The notes beneath the pieces are model-generated. The model was not told the DNA's origin. It ran no database searches and saw only the letters and a program-made list of their open reading frames with translations. A program made the position numbers and the translations under genes. Source: Clavibacter sepedonicus (GTDB taxonomy: Bacteria; Actinomycetota; Actinomycetes; Actinomycetales; Microbacteriaceae). From it: a stretch of 64,000 nt of DNA. This document shows, one piece after another, positions 1 through 10,478 of this stretch. The stretch lies in the NCBI RefSeq assembly GCF_000069225.1, contig NC_010407.1:1488001-1552000 (forward strand), read 5' to 3'. Numbering within the stretch: position 1 is the first letter of the stretch; the number at the start of each line of letters is the position of its first letter.

Positions 1-1
1 A

Positions 2-1831
2 GCTCTGCCCACCCCGCCCCCCACGCCGCAGGCGCCGACCGCCCACCAGGGCGACGAGATCCTCACGGGGGCCCAGGCGGTCGTCCGCACCCTCGAGCTC
101 CTCGGTGTCGACGACATCTTCGGCCTCCCCGGCGGCGCCATCCTCCCCACCTACGACCCGCTCATGGACTCGACGAAGCTGCGCCACATCCTCGTCCGCC
201 ACGAGCAGGGCGCCGGTCACGCCGCCGAGGGCTACGCGTCCTCGAGCGGACGCACCGGCGTTTGCATCGCGACCTCCGGTCCCGGCGCCACGAACCTGGT
301 CACGGCCATCGCAGATGCCTACATGGACTCGGTGCCGCTCCTCGCGATCACGGGCCAGGTCTTCTCCACCCTCATGGGCACCGACGCCTTCCAGGAGGCC
401 GACATCGTGGGCATCACGATGCCCATCACGAAGCACAGCTTCCTGGTGACGCGGCCCGAGGACATCCCGTCGACCATCGCGTCGGCCTACCACATCGCCT
501 CCACGGGCCGCCCGGGCCCCGTGCTCGTCGACATCACCAAGGACGCGCAGCAGCTCGAGGCGCCGTTCCACTGGCCGCCGAAGATCGACCTGCCCGGCTA
601 CCGTCCCGTCGCCAAGGCCCACGGCAAGCAGATCCAGGCCGCCGCGCAGCTGCTGGTCGAGGCGAAGAAGCCCGTCCTCTACGTGGGCGGCGGCGTGATC
701 CGCGCCAAGGCGCACGAGGAGCTCCTCGCGCTGGCCGAGGCGGTCGGCGCCCCCGTCGTCACGACGCTCATGGCGCGCGGCGCGTTCCCCGACTCCCACC
801 CGCAGCAGCTCGGCATGCCCGGGATGCACGGCACGGTCCCCGCGGTGCTCGCGCTGCAGGAGTCCGACCTGCTCGTGTCCCTCGGCGCCCGGTTCGACGA
901 CCGGGTCACGGGCAAGGCGTCGCTCTTCGCGCCGAACGCGAAGGTCGTCCACGTCGACGTGGACCCGGCCGAGATTTCCAAGATCCGCATCGCCGACGTC
1001 CCGATCGTGGGCGACGCGAAGGACGTCATCGCCGACCTCGCGGTCGCGTTCCGCGAGGCGAAGGCCGCCTCCGCGGTCGAGCAGGACATCGCCGACTGGT
1101 GGACCTACCTCGACGGCCTCCGCGAGGAGTTCCCGCTCGGCTACACGCCGCCCGAGGACGGCCAGCTCGCGCCGCAGTACGTCATCCAGCGCATCGGCGA
1201 GATCACGGGGCCGGAGGGCGTGTTCGCCTCGGGCGTCGGCCAGCACCAGATGTGGGCGGCGCAGTTCATCAAGTACGAGCGCCCCAACTCGTGGCTCAAC
1301 TCCGGCGGGGCCGGCACCATGGGCTACTCGGTGCCCGCCGCGATGGGCGCCAAGGTCGCCCAGCCGGACCGCCACGTGTGGGCCATCGACGGCGACGGCT
1401 GCTTCCAGATGACCAACCAGGAGCTCGCCACCTGCACGATCAACGACATCCCGATCAAGGTCGCGATCATCAACAACTCGTCGCTCGGCATGGTGCGCCA
1501 GTGGCAGACCCTCTTCTACGAGGGCCGCTACTCGAACACCGACCTCAACACGGGAGGCGGCACGCGCATGGTGCCCGACTTCGTGAAGATGGCCGACGCG
1601 TACGGCGCCCTCGGGATCCGCGTGACGAAGCCCGAGGAGGTGGACGACGCGATCCGCCTGGCGCTCGCCACCAACGACCGGCCCGTCGTCATTGACTTCG
1701 TGGTCAGCCGCGACGCGATGGTGTGGCCGATGGTGCCGCAGGGTCTCAGCAACAGCGCCGTGCAGTACGCCCGCGACCACGCGCCCGACTGGGACGACGA
1801 CCTCGCGGAGACCGGGAGGACCGAGAAGTGA
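2..1831 (+). CDS. ilvB: Acetolactate synthase large subunit (5' end outside window)
   Basis: Catalytic subunit of acetohydroxyacid synthase, which joins two pyruvates, or pyruvate and 2-ketobutyrate, in the first common step of valine, leucine and isoleucine synthesis. The frame is open from base 2, and conserved sequence ([12 protein letters not shown], then GLPGGAILP) lies upstream of the first in-window ATG at 164, so the true start is off the left edge. 609 codons are visible. The N-terminal TPP-binding domain has the catalytic Glu (about visible residue 68, in [15 protein letters not shown]). A central FAD-type domain follows, then the C-terminal TPP/Mg motif GDG...NN (about 464-494). 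The stop overlaps the ilvN start by 3 bases, which implies translational coupling. Confidence 0.97.
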   Translation, partial: ALPTPPPTPQAPTAHQGDEILTGAQAVVRTLELLGVDDIFGLPGGAILPTYDPLMDSTKLRHILVRHEQGAGHAAEGYASSSGRTGVCIATSGPGATNLVTAIADAYMDSVPLLAITGQVFSTLMGTDAFQEADIVGITMPITKHSFLVTRPEDIPSTIASAYHIASTGRPGPVLVDITKDAQQLEAPFHWPPKIDLPGYRPVAKAHGKQIQAAAQLLVEAKKPVLYVGGGVIRAKAHEELLALAEAVGAPVVTTLMARGAFPDSHPQQLGMPGMHGTVPAVLALQESDLLVSLGARFDDRVTGKASLFAPNAKVVHVDVDPAEISKIRIADVPIVGDAKDVIADLAVAFREAKAASAVEQDIADWWTYLDGLREEFPLGYTPPEDGQLAPQYVIQRIGEITGPEGVFASGVGQHQMWAAQFIKYERPNSWLNSGGAGTMGYSVPAAMGAKVAQPDRHVWAIDGDGCFQMTNQELATCTINDIPIKVAIINNSSLGMVRQWQTLFYEGRYSNTDLNTGGGTRMVPDFVKMADAYGALGIRVTKPEEVDDAIRLALATNDRPVVIDFVVSRDAMVWPMVPQGLSNSAVQYARDHAPDWDDDLAETGRTEK

Positions 1832-2337
1832 GCCACATCCTGAGCCTCCTGGTGGAGGACAAGCCCGGACTCCTCACCCGCGTCGCGGGCCTGTTCGCCC
1901 GCCGCGGCTTCAACATCGAGTCGCTCGCGGTCGGTGCGAGCGAGATCGAGGGCCTCTCCCGCATCACGGTCGTCGTGGACGTCGAGGCGCTGCCGCTCGA
2001 GCAGGTGACGAAGCAGCTCAACAAGCTGATCAACGTCATCAAGATCGTGGAGCTCGATCCCGGCCAGGCCGTCGAGCGCGAGCACCTGCTCGTGAAGGTG
2101 CGCGTCGACAACGTGACGCGCTCCCAGGTGCTCGAGGCCGTGAACCTCTTCCGCGCCCGCGTGGTCGACGTGGCCACCGACGCGTTGATCATCGAGGTCA
2201 CGGGCGACTCGGGGAAGGCCCAGGCCCTCCTCCGCGTGCTCGAGCCGTTCGGCATCAAGGAGCTCGCGCAGTCGGGGCTCCTCGCCATGGGCCGGGGATC
2301 CAAGTCCATCACCGACCGCGTCTTCCGCACCGCCTAG
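1828..2337 (+). CDS. ilvN: Acetolactate synthase small regulatory subunit
   Basis: Regulatory partner of the large subunit; in this family it confers valine feedback inhibition and raises activity. The 169 residues match the usual length. An N-terminal ACT domain (about 3-75, beginning [22 protein letters not shown]) is followed by the ALS small-subunit C-terminal domain. The GTG start at 1828 overlaps the ilvB TGA, and GGGAGGA sits at 1814-1820. A longer open frame upstream exists only inside ilvB and is rejected. Confidence 0.96.
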   Translation: MSHILSLLVEDKPGLLTRVAGLFARRGFNIESLAVGASEIEGLSRITVVVDVEALPLEQVTKQLNKLINVIKIVELDPGQAVEREHLLVKVRVDNVTRSQVLEAVNLFRARVVDVATDALIIEVTGDSGKAQALLRVLEPFGIKELAQSGLLAMGRGSKSITDRVFRTA

Positions 2338-2517
2338 GACCGACCCGGCGGGACGCGGGGTCGGGCGCTAGGCTCCCCCCCGCGCCGCGACCTCCGTCCG
2401 CCGCACTCCCACGCACGTACCCGCCCGCACGACCCACGCCCCGCCGAGCGCGGGGCGGCCAGGCACGACCGCCCCTCGCACCTCCCGCGGGGACGACAGA
2501 ACAAGGAGATCCATCAC
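2338..2517 (+). promoter_or_regulatory. ilvN-ilvC intergenic region with possible promoter and leader hairpin
   Basis: This 180-base gap holds an inverted repeat with CCGACCC (2340-2346) and GGGTCGG (2358-2364), then a TANNNT-type -10 candidate, TAGGCT at 2369-2374. A leader of about 135 bases would follow. It contains a hairpin with arms CGCCCCGC and GCGGGGCG (2437-2457) and the ilvC Shine-Dalgarno AAGGAG at 2503-2508. This suggests ilvC can be transcribed separately from ilvBN. No convincing leader peptide is seen. The promoter call is inference. Confidence 0.4.
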
Positions 2518-3543
<1,026 letters not shown>

Positions 3544-3565
3544 CCGACGCCGCACCCGCACCGCC

Positions 3566-3598
3566 GGACGCCCGGTCGCCTCGTGCGTCCGGGCGTCT
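3566..3598 (+). terminator. Terminator after ilvC
   Basis: Inverted repeat GGACGCCCGG (3566-3575) and CCGGGCGTCT (3589-3598), 9 of 10 paired, with a 13-base loop, just after the ilvC stop. No T-run, which is usual in high-G+C actinobacteria. Confidence 0.55.
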
Positions 3599-3655
3599 GC
3601 GCGTCCGGGGCAGGTGCCGGAGTGCGTGAGGAGCGGGCGTCCGGATCCGAGCACG

Positions 3656-3661
3656 TACCAT
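3656..3661 (+). promoter_or_regulatory. -10 box for leaderless gene at 3668
   Basis: TACCAT ends exactly 6 bases before the ATG at 3668 and there is no Shine-Dalgarno sequence. This is the geometry expected of a leaderless mRNA that starts at the initiation codon. Confidence 0.5.
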
Positions 3662-3667
3662 CGTGGG

Positions 3668-4198
3668 ATGCCACGCACCCCCGACGACGACGCCCTCAGC
3701 TGGGCCGGCGAGGACGCGGATCCCACGCTCGCCCGATCGCCCGAGCCGCAGCGTGCGGTGCCGCGGCGTCGCCCTGGCGCAAGCCCCGCGACCGAGGGCG
3801 GCCGGGCGTCGGCCCTCGGGGCGACGGCCGCGCGCCGGGCCGCGGCGTCCGGAGCCGCGACGTCCGCATCCGACGAGCCGCACGCCCGCGCGATCGACGA
3901 CGGCAGCGCCGCCCCCGACGCCTCGCCCGAGGTGGTGGGCCTCGCCTTCTTCGGCGCCGTCGCGGTGCTCGAGGCCATCGCCTGGTTCTTCGTCGTGCGC
4001 GACAACCCGTCGAGCGCCGGATCCGCGTTCCAGGTCGGCGTCGCGCAGGCGACCGAGGCCCTCACGGTGCTCGCGCCGCCCCTGTGGGTGGCCGCCGTCG
4101 TCGCCGCCCTGCGCGGGATGCGCGTCGGCCGCCGCATGGTCGTGCTCGCCGCGGGCGCCGTCGTCCTCTTCCCGTGGCCCTGGGTGGTGACCCGATGA
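3668..4198 (+). CDS. Hypothetical membrane protein
   Basis: 176 residues. The first ~85 are disordered and rich in Ala, Arg, Pro and Asp. Two hydrophobic segments follow (about 95-115, VVGLAFFGAVAVLEAIAWFF, and about 135-170), giving a small membrane protein with a long, probably cytoplasmic, N-terminus. I do not recognise a family. The start is set by a -10 box 6 bases upstream. It overlaps the next small membrane gene by 4 bases (ATGA), so the two are probably made together. Confidence 0.7.
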   Translation: MPRTPDDDALSWAGEDADPTLARSPEPQRAVPRRRPGASPATEGGRASALGATAARRAAASGAATSASDEPHARAIDDGSAAPDASPEVVGLAFFGAVAVLEAIAWFFVVRDNPSSAGSAFQVGVAQATEALTVLAPPLWVAAVVAALRGMRVGRRMVVLAAGAVVLFPWPWVVTR

Positions 4199-4563
4199 GC
4201 GGCGACCGGGTGCCCGTCGCCGACTCCGCGACCGCGCCCGCGCGCGCGCGTCGTGGTCGGCCGACGCGCGCGGGCTGGGTCGTCGGGATCCTCGGCGCGC
4301 TCGCCCACGGCGTCCTGGTGTGGCAGGCCGTCGACCAGTACACGGCCTTCCGCGACATCGCGACGGCGTTCGGCGGATCGCTCCGGCCGGGCACCCTCGC
4401 GACGCTCGTCGGCGCCATCCTCGTGCCGGTCGTCGCGTTCGTCCTCGCGGCGCTCGCGACGCGCGGCCGGCCTGTCCCCGCGCGCGTCCTCGTGATGCTC
4501 GCGGGGCTGGCCGCCGCGAGCGCGCTCACGGTCGGGCTCGCGGAGCTGCTGCCGCTCGTCTAG
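4195..4563 (+). CDS. Hypothetical small membrane protein
   Basis: 122 residues with three likely transmembrane segments: VVGILGALAHGVLVWQ, LATLVGAILVPVVAFVLAAL and VLVMLAGLAAASALTVGLAE. A basic N-terminal stretch suggests that end is cytoplasmic. The ATG overlaps the stop of the preceding membrane gene (ATGA), which supports both the start and joint translation. No known family recognised; in related actinobacteria such pairs are simply annotated as hypothetical. Confidence 0.7.
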   Translation: MSGDRVPVADSATAPARARRGRPTRAGWVVGILGALAHGVLVWQAVDQYTAFRDIATAFGGSLRPGTLATLVGAILVPVVAFVLAALATRGRPVPARVLVMLAGLAAASALTVGLAELLPLV

Positions 4564-4573
4564 CGGCGGACCG

Positions 4574-4975
4574 CTACAGCGGCCAGCCGGCGAACAGCAC
4601 CAGCGCGATCAGCACGACCTGCGCCACGAGACGCGGCACCAGCGGGATCGCGATGCGGCCGAAGCGATCGGGATGCCGGGCGGCGAAGGCGTTGGCGGGG
4701 AAGACCGCGACCAGGAACACCGCCAGCGCGATGCCGGCCACGAGGCGCACCGGCTCCACGAGGAGGCCGATCCCGCCCGCGATCTCGCACAGCCCCGTGA
4801 ACCGCACGAGCGCCAGGGGAGAGGGCACGCCGGGGCGGCGGAACGACGGCGGGATGATCGCCGCCATGGCCTGCGCGGCCTTCGGCACGAAGTGGTTGAC
4901 GCCCATCCCGATGAAGACGAGGGCCAGCAGGATCCGCACGGCGAGCTGGATCGCAGCCCACGTCACATCGCTCAT
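4574..4975 (-). CDS. DoxX-like integral membrane protein
   Basis: 133 residues with four hydrophobic segments in the layout of the DoxX/DUF4870-type family. There is an early FIGMGVNHF motif (about 21-29), a central LCEIAGGIGLLVEPVRLVAGIAL, and VFPANAFAARH before the last helix. Family members are linked loosely to redox and thiosulfate metabolism, but most have no known function and I infer none here. It converges with the membrane-protein pair and is divergent from serA. Confidence 0.75.
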   Translation of the reverse strand: MSDVTWAAIQLAVRILLALVFIGMGVNHFVPKAAQAMAAIIPPSFRRPGVPSPLALVRFTGLCEIAGGIGLLVEPVRLVAGIALAVFLVAVFPANAFAARHPDRFGRIAIPLVPRLVAQVVLIALVLFAGWPL

Positions 4976-5037
4976 CCGCCCATTCTGGGGCCACTAGCAT
5001 GTGAGGGTCCCAGCCGCCCCCGCCCGAAGGACCGCTC

Positions 5038-6627
5038 TTGACCAAGCCCGTCGTCGTCATCGCCGAAGAACTCTCGCCCGCCACCGTCGACGCCCTGGGG
5101 CCCGACTTCGACGTCCGATCCGTCGACGGCACCGACCGCCCCGCCCTGCTCGCGGCCCTCGCGGAGGCCGACGCCGTGCTCGTGCGCTCCGCCACGAAGA
5201 TCGACGCGGAGGCCATCGCCGCCGCGCCGCGCCTCCAGGTCGTCGCCCGCGCGGGCGTGGGCCTCGACAACGTCGACATCAAGGCCGCGACCACCGCGGG
5301 CGTCATGGTCGTGAACGCGCCGACCTCCAACGTCATCTCGGCCGCCGAGCTCGCCATCGGCCACATCCTCTCGCTCGCCCGCTTCATCCCGGACGCGAGC
5401 GCCTCGCTCAAGCAGGGCCTCTGGAAGCGCTCGTCCTTCACGGGCGTCGAGCTGTACGAGAAGACCATCGGGATCGTGGGCCTCGGCCGCATCGGCACGC
5501 TCGTCGCCCAGCGCCTCGCGGGCTTCGGCGCCACGCTCGTCGCGTACGACCCCTACGTCACGCCGGCCCGCGCGCAGCAGCTGGGCGTGCAGCTCCTCCC
5601 GCTCGACGAGCTGATGAAGGCGTCCGACTTCATCACCATCCACATCCCCAAGACGCCCGACACCACGGGGCTCATCTCCACGGAGCAGTTCGCGCTGGCG
5701 AAGCCGTCCCTGCGCATCGTCAACGCGAGCCGCGGCGGCATCATCGACGAGGACGCGCTGTACACGGCGCTCAAGTCGAAGCGCATCGCGGGCGCCGGCC
5801 TCGACGTGTTCGTGAGCGAGCCGCCCACGGGTTCGCCGCTGCTGGAGGTCGACAACATCATCGTCACGCCGCACCTCGGGGCCTCCACGGACGAGGCCCA
5901 GGAGAAGGCGGGCGTCTCGGTGGCGAGGAGCGTCCGCCTCGCGCTCGGCGGCGAGCTGGTGCCGGACGCCGTGAACGTCGCCGGCGGCGTCATCGACCCG
6001 TACGTGCGCCCCGGCATCCCGCTGATGGAGAAGCTCGGGCAGGTGTTCTCGGGTCTCGCGCACGAGGCGCTCACGAGCATCGACGTGGTCGTCCGCGGCG
6101 AGCTCGCGGGATACGACGTGAGCGTCCTCAAGCTCGCGGCGCTCAAGGGCGTGTTCACCAACGTCGTGAGCGAGAACGTCTCCTACGTCAACGCGCCGCT
6201 CCTCGCGGAGCAGCGCGGGCTCGAGGTGCGGCTCATCACCGACGCCGTGTCGGAGGAGTACCGCAACGTGCTCAGCATCCGCGGCGCGCTGTCCGACGGC
6301 ACGCAGGTGTCGGTGTCGGGCACGCTCACGGGCACGAAGCAGATCGAGAAGCTCGTCGAGATCGACGGCTACGACGTCGAGGTGCCGTTCAGCCGCCACC
6401 TCATCGTCATGAAGTACGAGGACCGCCCCGGCATCGTCGCGGTCTACGGCAAGGAGTTCGGTGACGCCGAGGTCAACATCGCGGGCATGCAGATCGCCCG
6501 CCAGGAGGCCGGCGGTCGCGCGCTCAGCGTGCTCAGCGTCGACTCGCCCGTGCCGGACGGCGTGCTGGAGAACGTGCGGCGGGCGATCCAGACCACGTCG
6601 CTGCGCGAGATCGACATCGCGGACTGA
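5038..6627 (+). CDS. serA: D-3-phosphoglycerate dehydrogenase
   Basis: Oxidises 3-phosphoglycerate to phosphohydroxypyruvate, the committing step of serine synthesis. The 529 residues fit the long actinobacterial type. Order: split substrate domain, NAD Rossmann domain with GLGRIG (about 149-154), catalytic Arg (NASRGGI), Glu (SEPP) and His (TPHLGAST), then an intervening allosteric domain and a C-terminal ACT domain (about 455-529) that in Mycobacterium binds serine. The TTG start at 5038 has GAAGGA 7 bases upstream; TAGCAT at 4995-5000 is a -10 candidate. Confidence 0.96.
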   Translation: MTKPVVVIAEELSPATVDALGPDFDVRSVDGTDRPALLAALAEADAVLVRSATKIDAEAIAAAPRLQVVARAGVGLDNVDIKAATTAGVMVVNAPTSNVISAAELAIGHILSLARFIPDASASLKQGLWKRSSFTGVELYEKTIGIVGLGRIGTLVAQRLAGFGATLVAYDPYVTPARAQQLGVQLLPLDELMKASDFITIHIPKTPDTTGLISTEQFALAKPSLRIVNASRGGIIDEDALYTALKSKRIAGAGLDVFVSEPPTGSPLLEVDNIIVTPHLGASTDEAQEKAGVSVARSVRLALGGELVPDAVNVAGGVIDPYVRPGIPLMEKLGQVFSGLAHEALTSIDVVVRGELAGYDVSVLKLAALKGVFTNVVSENVSYVNAPLLAEQRGLEVRLITDAVSEEYRNVLSIRGALSDGTQVSVSGTLTGTKQIEKLVEIDGYDVEVPFSRHLIVMKYEDRPGIVAVYGKEFGDAEVNIAGMQIARQEAGGRALSVLSVDSPVPDGVLENVRRAIQTTSLREIDIAD

Positions 6628-6646
6628 ACCCGGTCGGATCGACCAC

Positions 6647-6680
6647 CGTGAGGGCGGCTGCTGCGGCGGCCGCCCTCACG
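6647..6680 (+). terminator. Bidirectional terminator between serA and tetR
   Basis: Perfect 12-bp inverted repeat, CGTGAGGGCGGC (6647-6658) and GCCGCCCTCACG (6669-6680), 10-base loop, between two convergent genes. Confidence 0.7.
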
Positions 6681-6719
6681 TGCGTCCGGGGTCGGCGCAT
6701 CCGTGGGCGGCGGGCCCGG

Positions 6720-7343
6720 TCAGCCGCGGGTCGAGCGGATCCGCACGAGGTCGTCGACCACGCGGATGAGCTCGTCGAGCGCCTCGTCGGCGGGAGCGGA
6801 GCCGCCGAGCCACGGCTGGAGCGCGCTGTTGTAGTAGAGGCCGTCGCCGATGAGGAGCACGGCGCGCGCGACGGCCGGGTCGCCCACGGCCTCGAGGATC
6901 ACGGCGGCCCACTCGTCCTGCAGGTGCGTGAGCGTGTCGCGGGCGCGCGGGTGGTTGCCCTGCGCGAGCCGGGAGGTCGCGACGTAGGCGCGGTCGAAGG
7001 GCGTGGCCGTGGACAGCGAGCTGCGGATCCACAGGTCGACCGGTCCCCGCTCGGCCGCCCGGAGGCGCGCGACGTCCGCCTGCGCGAGCGCGGCCATGCG
7101 GGCGAGCAGGCCGTCGACGAGCGCCTCCTTGCCGCCGAAGTGGTAGAGCAGCCCGCCCTTGGAGACGCCGGCCGCGGCGGCGACGGACTCGAGGGTCGTG
7201 CCGCGCTCACCCTGCTGCACGAGCAGCTCCTCGAAGGCGTCGAGGATCCGGTCGCGGGCGCTCCCGGCGGAGGAGGACGCGGGGTCGGATCCGGCGTCGG
7301 GCTCGGGCGCGCGTGCGGGGTCGTCGGGCGGTGTGGCGGGCAT
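6720..7343 (-). CDS. TetR-family transcriptional regulator
   Basis: 207 residues. A disordered N-terminus of about 28 residues is followed by a TetR helix-turn-helix (TTLESVAAAAGVSKGGLLYHF, about residues 49-69) and a helical ligand/dimer domain. Divergent from an MFS drug-efflux-type gene, with a near-perfect 22-bp palindrome between them, so it most likely represses that transporter and itself, and is relieved by a transported compound. The ligand cannot be read from sequence. The start is the ATG at 7343. Confidence 0.9.
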   Translation of the reverse strand: MPATPPDDPARAPEPDAGSDPASSSAGSARDRILDAFEELLVQQGERGTTLESVAAAAGVSKGGLLYHFGGKEALVDGLLARMAALAQADVARLRAAERGPVDLWIRSSLSTATPFDRAYVATSRLAQGNHPRARDTLTHLQDEWAAVILEAVGDPAVARAVLLIGDGLYYNSALQPWLGGSAPADEALDELIRVVDDLVRIRSTRG

Positions 7344-7370
7344 GGATCCAGCGTAGCGGCGAGTTGCCCA

Positions 7371-7392
7371 CTGTACCGACCGGACGGTACAG
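7371..7392. promoter_or_regulatory. TetR operator between tetR and MFS gene
   Basis: CTGTACCG (7371-7378) and CGGTACAG (7385-7392) flank ACCGGA, giving 20 of 22 bases palindromic. It lies 28 bp from the tetR start and 71 bp from the MFS start. The arms resemble known TetR-family sites of the TACCG/CGGTA type. Likely site for the adjacent repressor. Confidence 0.75.
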
Positions 7393-7463
7393 TGATCCCG
7401 GTCGCTCCCGCGGCCCCGCCAGTACGCCGTGCACCCCGCATCCCGACGTCAGGAAGCCCCGTC

Positions 7464-9005
7464 ATGTCCACGCCTCGCACCGCATCCGTCCCCGTGACCG
7501 CCGTCGCCGGCCGGGCCGGGCGACGCCAGTGGGCCGCGCTCGTCGTGCTGATGCTCCCGGTGCTGCTCGTCTCGATCGACAACACGGTGCTGAGCTTCGC
7601 GATGCCGTCGATCGCGCGCGACCTCGAGCCGTCGGGCGCCGCGCAGCTCTGGATCATCGACGCCTACCCGCTCGTGCTCGCCGGTCTCCTCGTCGCGATG
7701 GGCAACATGGGGGACCGCTACGGGCGCCGCCGCCTGCTCATGATCGGCGCGGCCGGCTTCGGCCTCGTCTCGGCCCTCGCCGCGTTCGCGACCGACGCGT
7801 CGCAGCTCATCGCCGCCCGCGCCGCGCTCGGGTTCTTCGGCGCGATGCTCATGCCCTCCACGCTCTCGCTCCTGCGCTCGATCTTCACCGACCGGAAGCA
7901 GCGCCGCCTCGCCATCGCCATCTGGGCGTCGGGCTTCTCCGGCGGATCCGCGCTCGGCCCGCTCGTGGGCGGCGTGCTGCTCGACAACTTCTGGTGGGGA
8001 TCGGTGTTCCTCGTCGCCGTGCCCGTGCTGCTGCCCCTGCTGATCCTCACGCCCGTGCTCGTGCCCGAGTCGAAGGACCCGGCACCGGGGCCCATCGACG
8101 GGATCGCGATCCTGCTGTCGCTCGCGACGGTCGCGCCCATCGTCTACGCGATCAAGACCTTCGCGACCGAGGGCGTCACGCCGCTCGCGATCGCCGCGCC
8201 CGTCGTGGGCGTGGTCGCGGGGATCCTCTTCGTCCGCCGCATGTCGCGGGCACGGAACCCCATGCTCGACGTCGCGCTGTTCCGCGAGCCGGTCTTCACG
8301 GGGGCGGTGCTCGTCAACCTGCTGAGCGTCGTCTCGCTCGTCGGCTTCCTCTTCTTCGTGACGCAGCACCTCCAGCTGGTCGCGGGGCTCGACCCGCTCG
8401 CCGCCGGGTTCGCGCTCATCCCGGGATCCGTCGTGGTCATCGTCTCGGGGCTGGTGATCGTGCCGATCGTGGCCCGCGCGCGTCCGTCCCGCGTCGTCGC
8501 GATCGCGCTCGCGTTCTCGGCCGTCGCCTACGTGATCCTCGCGGCGACGGGGAGGGGCGCGTCCGTCGGGCTCCTCGTCTTCGCGTTCTGCCTGCTGGGC
8601 GCGGGAATCGGCGCGTCGCAGACCATCTCCAACGACCTGATCATCGCGGCCGTCCCGCCGGCGAAGGCGGGCGCGGCGTCCGCGGTGTCGGAGACGGCGT
8701 ACGAGGTGGGCGCGGTGCTCGGCACGGCGGTGCTCGGCAGCATCCTCACGGCCAGCTACCGGACCGGGCTCGTGCTGCCCGCCGGCCTCTCCGACGGCGA
8801 CGCGTCCGCGGCGCGGGAGACGCTCGGGGGAGCGGTCTCGGTGGCCGAGCGCGTGCCGGCCGACGTCGGGGCCGCGCTGCTCGAGTCGGCGCACCAGGCG
8901 TTCGACGGCGGCGTGGTGACGACCTCGATCATCGGCGCGGCGCTCATGGTCGGGGCCATCGTCATCTCGCTGACGAGCCTCCGCCGTGCGAGCTCGCACG
9001 ACTGA
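7464..9005 (+). CDS. MFS drug/proton antiporter, 14-TM (DHA2 type)
   Basis: 513-residue inner-membrane efflux protein. The hydrophobic pattern predicts about 14 transmembrane helices. Visible are motif D1-like [16 protein letters not shown] (about 33-48), the loop 2-3 motif [12 protein letters not shown], and a motif C-like [14 protein letters not shown], as in SmvA/QacA relatives. AGGAAG lies at 7451-7456 before the ATG at 7464. Control by the divergent TetR is strongly suggested by the palindrome between them. The exported compound is unknown. Confidence 0.88.
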   Translation: MSTPRTASVPVTAVAGRAGRRQWAALVVLMLPVLLVSIDNTVLSFAMPSIARDLEPSGAAQLWIIDAYPLVLAGLLVAMGNMGDRYGRRRLLMIGAAGFGLVSALAAFATDASQLIAARAALGFFGAMLMPSTLSLLRSIFTDRKQRRLAIAIWASGFSGGSALGPLVGGVLLDNFWWGSVFLVAVPVLLPLLILTPVLVPESKDPAPGPIDGIAILLSLATVAPIVYAIKTFATEGVTPLAIAAPVVGVVAGILFVRRMSRARNPMLDVALFREPVFTGAVLVNLLSVVSLVGFLFFVTQHLQLVAGLDPLAAGFALIPGSVVVIVSGLVIVPIVARARPSRVVAIALAFSAVAYVILAATGRGASVGLLVFAFCLLGAGIGASQTISNDLIIAAVPPAKAGAASAVSETAYEVGAVLGTAVLGSILTASYRTGLVLPAGLSDGDASAARETLGGAVSVAERVPADVGAALLESAHQAFDGGVVTTSIIGAALMVGAIVISLTSLRRASSHD

Positions 9006-9042
9006 GCGCTCGCGGCACGCGGCAGCGCGTCCGGGGAGCCGA

Positions 9043-9297
9043 TCAGATGAGGTTGTCGTCCGACCGCTCGCGGCGCGTGACTCGCTGGCCGGTGGCGGGG
9101 TCGATGCTGGTGCGCGTCTCGCTGACGGCCGTGCGGCGGCGGGCGAGGAGCGCGACGCCGATGATGATCACCAGTGCGCCGCTGCCCATGAGGATGTAGC
9201 CGACGAGCTGCAGGTCGACGCCCGGGACGGTGATGTCGACCGCGAAGGCGAGGATCGCCCGCAGGACGACGAGGAAGATGCCGAGTCCGATGCTCAT
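9043..9297 (-). CDS. DUF6458-type small membrane protein
   Basis: 84 residues, two transmembrane segments ([17 protein letters not shown] and [21 protein letters not shown]) around a short [12 protein letters not shown] loop, then a polar tail with [12 protein letters not shown]. This is the layout of the DUF6458 family common in actinobacteria; function unknown. I chose the ATG at 9297 over a start 12 codons upstream because AGAAGGA lies at 9305-9311 with good spacing. Confidence 0.75.
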   Translation of the reverse strand: MSIGLGIFLVVLRAILAFAVDITVPGVDLQLVGYILMGSGALVIIIGVALLARRRTAVSETRTSIDPATGQRVTRRERSDDNLI

Positions 9298-9402
9298 GGT
9301 GGTGTCCTTCTGTCGTGCGGTCGGGGTCGGCACAGCCTAGCGAGCGGGGCCAGTCGACGGACAGGTAGCCTGTCCGGAAAGCCACGAGTCCCGGGAGGAT
9401 CC

Positions 9403-10470
9403 ATGCCCCGCACCATCTCGCTCGCCGTCGTCCCCGGGGACGGCATCGGTCCGGAGGTCGTCCACGAGGCCCTCCGCGTGCTCCGGGAGGCGGTCCCCGC
9501 GGACGTGTCGCTCGACACCACGCAGTACCCGTTCGGCGCCGGCCACTTCCTCGAGACGGGGCAGATCCTCACCGACTCCGACCTCGCGGCGCTCGCGCAG
9601 CACGACGCGATCCTGCTCGGCGCCGTCGGCGGCGACCCCCGCGACGCGCGCCTGGCCGGCGGCATCATCGAGCGCGGCCTGCTGCTCAAGCTGCGCTTCG
9701 CGTTCGACCACTACATCAACCTGCGGCCGACGGCCCTGCTGCCCGGCGTGGCATCGCCGCTCGCCGCGCCCGGCCAGGTCGACTTCGTGGTCGTCCGCGA
9801 GGGCACCGAGGGCCCGTACGCGGGCAACGGCGGCGTGCTGCGTCGCGGCACCGAGCACGAGATCGCGACCGAGGTGTCCGTCAACACGGCGCACGGCGTG
9901 GAGCGCACCGTGCGGTTCGCGTTCGAGCTGGCCGAGAAGCGCGACCGCAAGCGCGTCACCCTCGTGCACAAGACCAACGTGCTGACCTTCGCGGGATCCC
10001 TCTGGCAGCGCACCGTCGACCGCGTCGCCGCCGAGCACCCGGACGTCACGGTCGACTACCTGCACGTCGACGCCACGATGATCTTCCTGGTCACCGACCC
10101 GTCGCGCTTCGACGTCATCGTGTCCGACAACCTCTTCGGCGACATCATCACCGATCTCGCCGCGGCCATCTCGGGCGGCATCGGCCTCGCGGCGTCGGGC
10201 AACGTGAACCCGACCGGCGCGTTCCCGAGCATGTTCGAGCCGGTGCACGGATCCGCGCCCGACATCGCCGGGCAGCAGAAGGCCGACCCGACCGCCGCGA
10301 TCCTCTCGGTCGCGCTCCTGCTCGACCACCTGGGCCTCTCGGAGGCCGCGGCGCGCGTCTCGGCGGCGGTCTCTGACGACCTCGCCGCGCGTGCCACGGG
10401 CGACGCGGCACCCCGATCCACCGCGGAGGTCGGCGACGCCATCCTCCGCGCCCTCTCCACGAACCACTGA
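9403..10470 (+). CDS. leuB: 3-isopropylmalate dehydrogenase
   Basis: NAD-dependent oxidative decarboxylation of 3-isopropylmalate in leucine synthesis. 355 residues, usual length. Shows [10 protein letters not shown] (about 10-19), [12 protein letters not shown], the metal-binding [12 protein letters not shown] and the NAD-binding [12 protein letters not shown] (about 280-291). The ATG at 9403 is preceded by GGAGG at 9394-9398; TAGCCT at 9366-9371 is a -10 candidate. ilvE begins 8 bases after the stop, with a Shine-Dalgarno overlapping it, so the two form a leucine/branched-chain operon. Confidence 0.96.
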   Translation: MPRTISLAVVPGDGIGPEVVHEALRVLREAVPADVSLDTTQYPFGAGHFLETGQILTDSDLAALAQHDAILLGAVGGDPRDARLAGGIIERGLLLKLRFAFDHYINLRPTALLPGVASPLAAPGQVDFVVVREGTEGPYAGNGGVLRRGTEHEIATEVSVNTAHGVERTVRFAFELAEKRDRKRVTLVHKTNVLTFAGSLWQRTVDRVAAEHPDVTVDYLHVDATMIFLVTDPSRFDVIVSDNLFGDIITDLAAAISGGIGLAASGNVNPTGAFPSMFEPVHGSAPDIAGQQKADPTAAILSVALLLDHLGLSEAAARVSAAVSDDLAARATGDAAPRSTAEVGDAILRALSTNH

Positions 10471-10478
10471 AGGACCAC

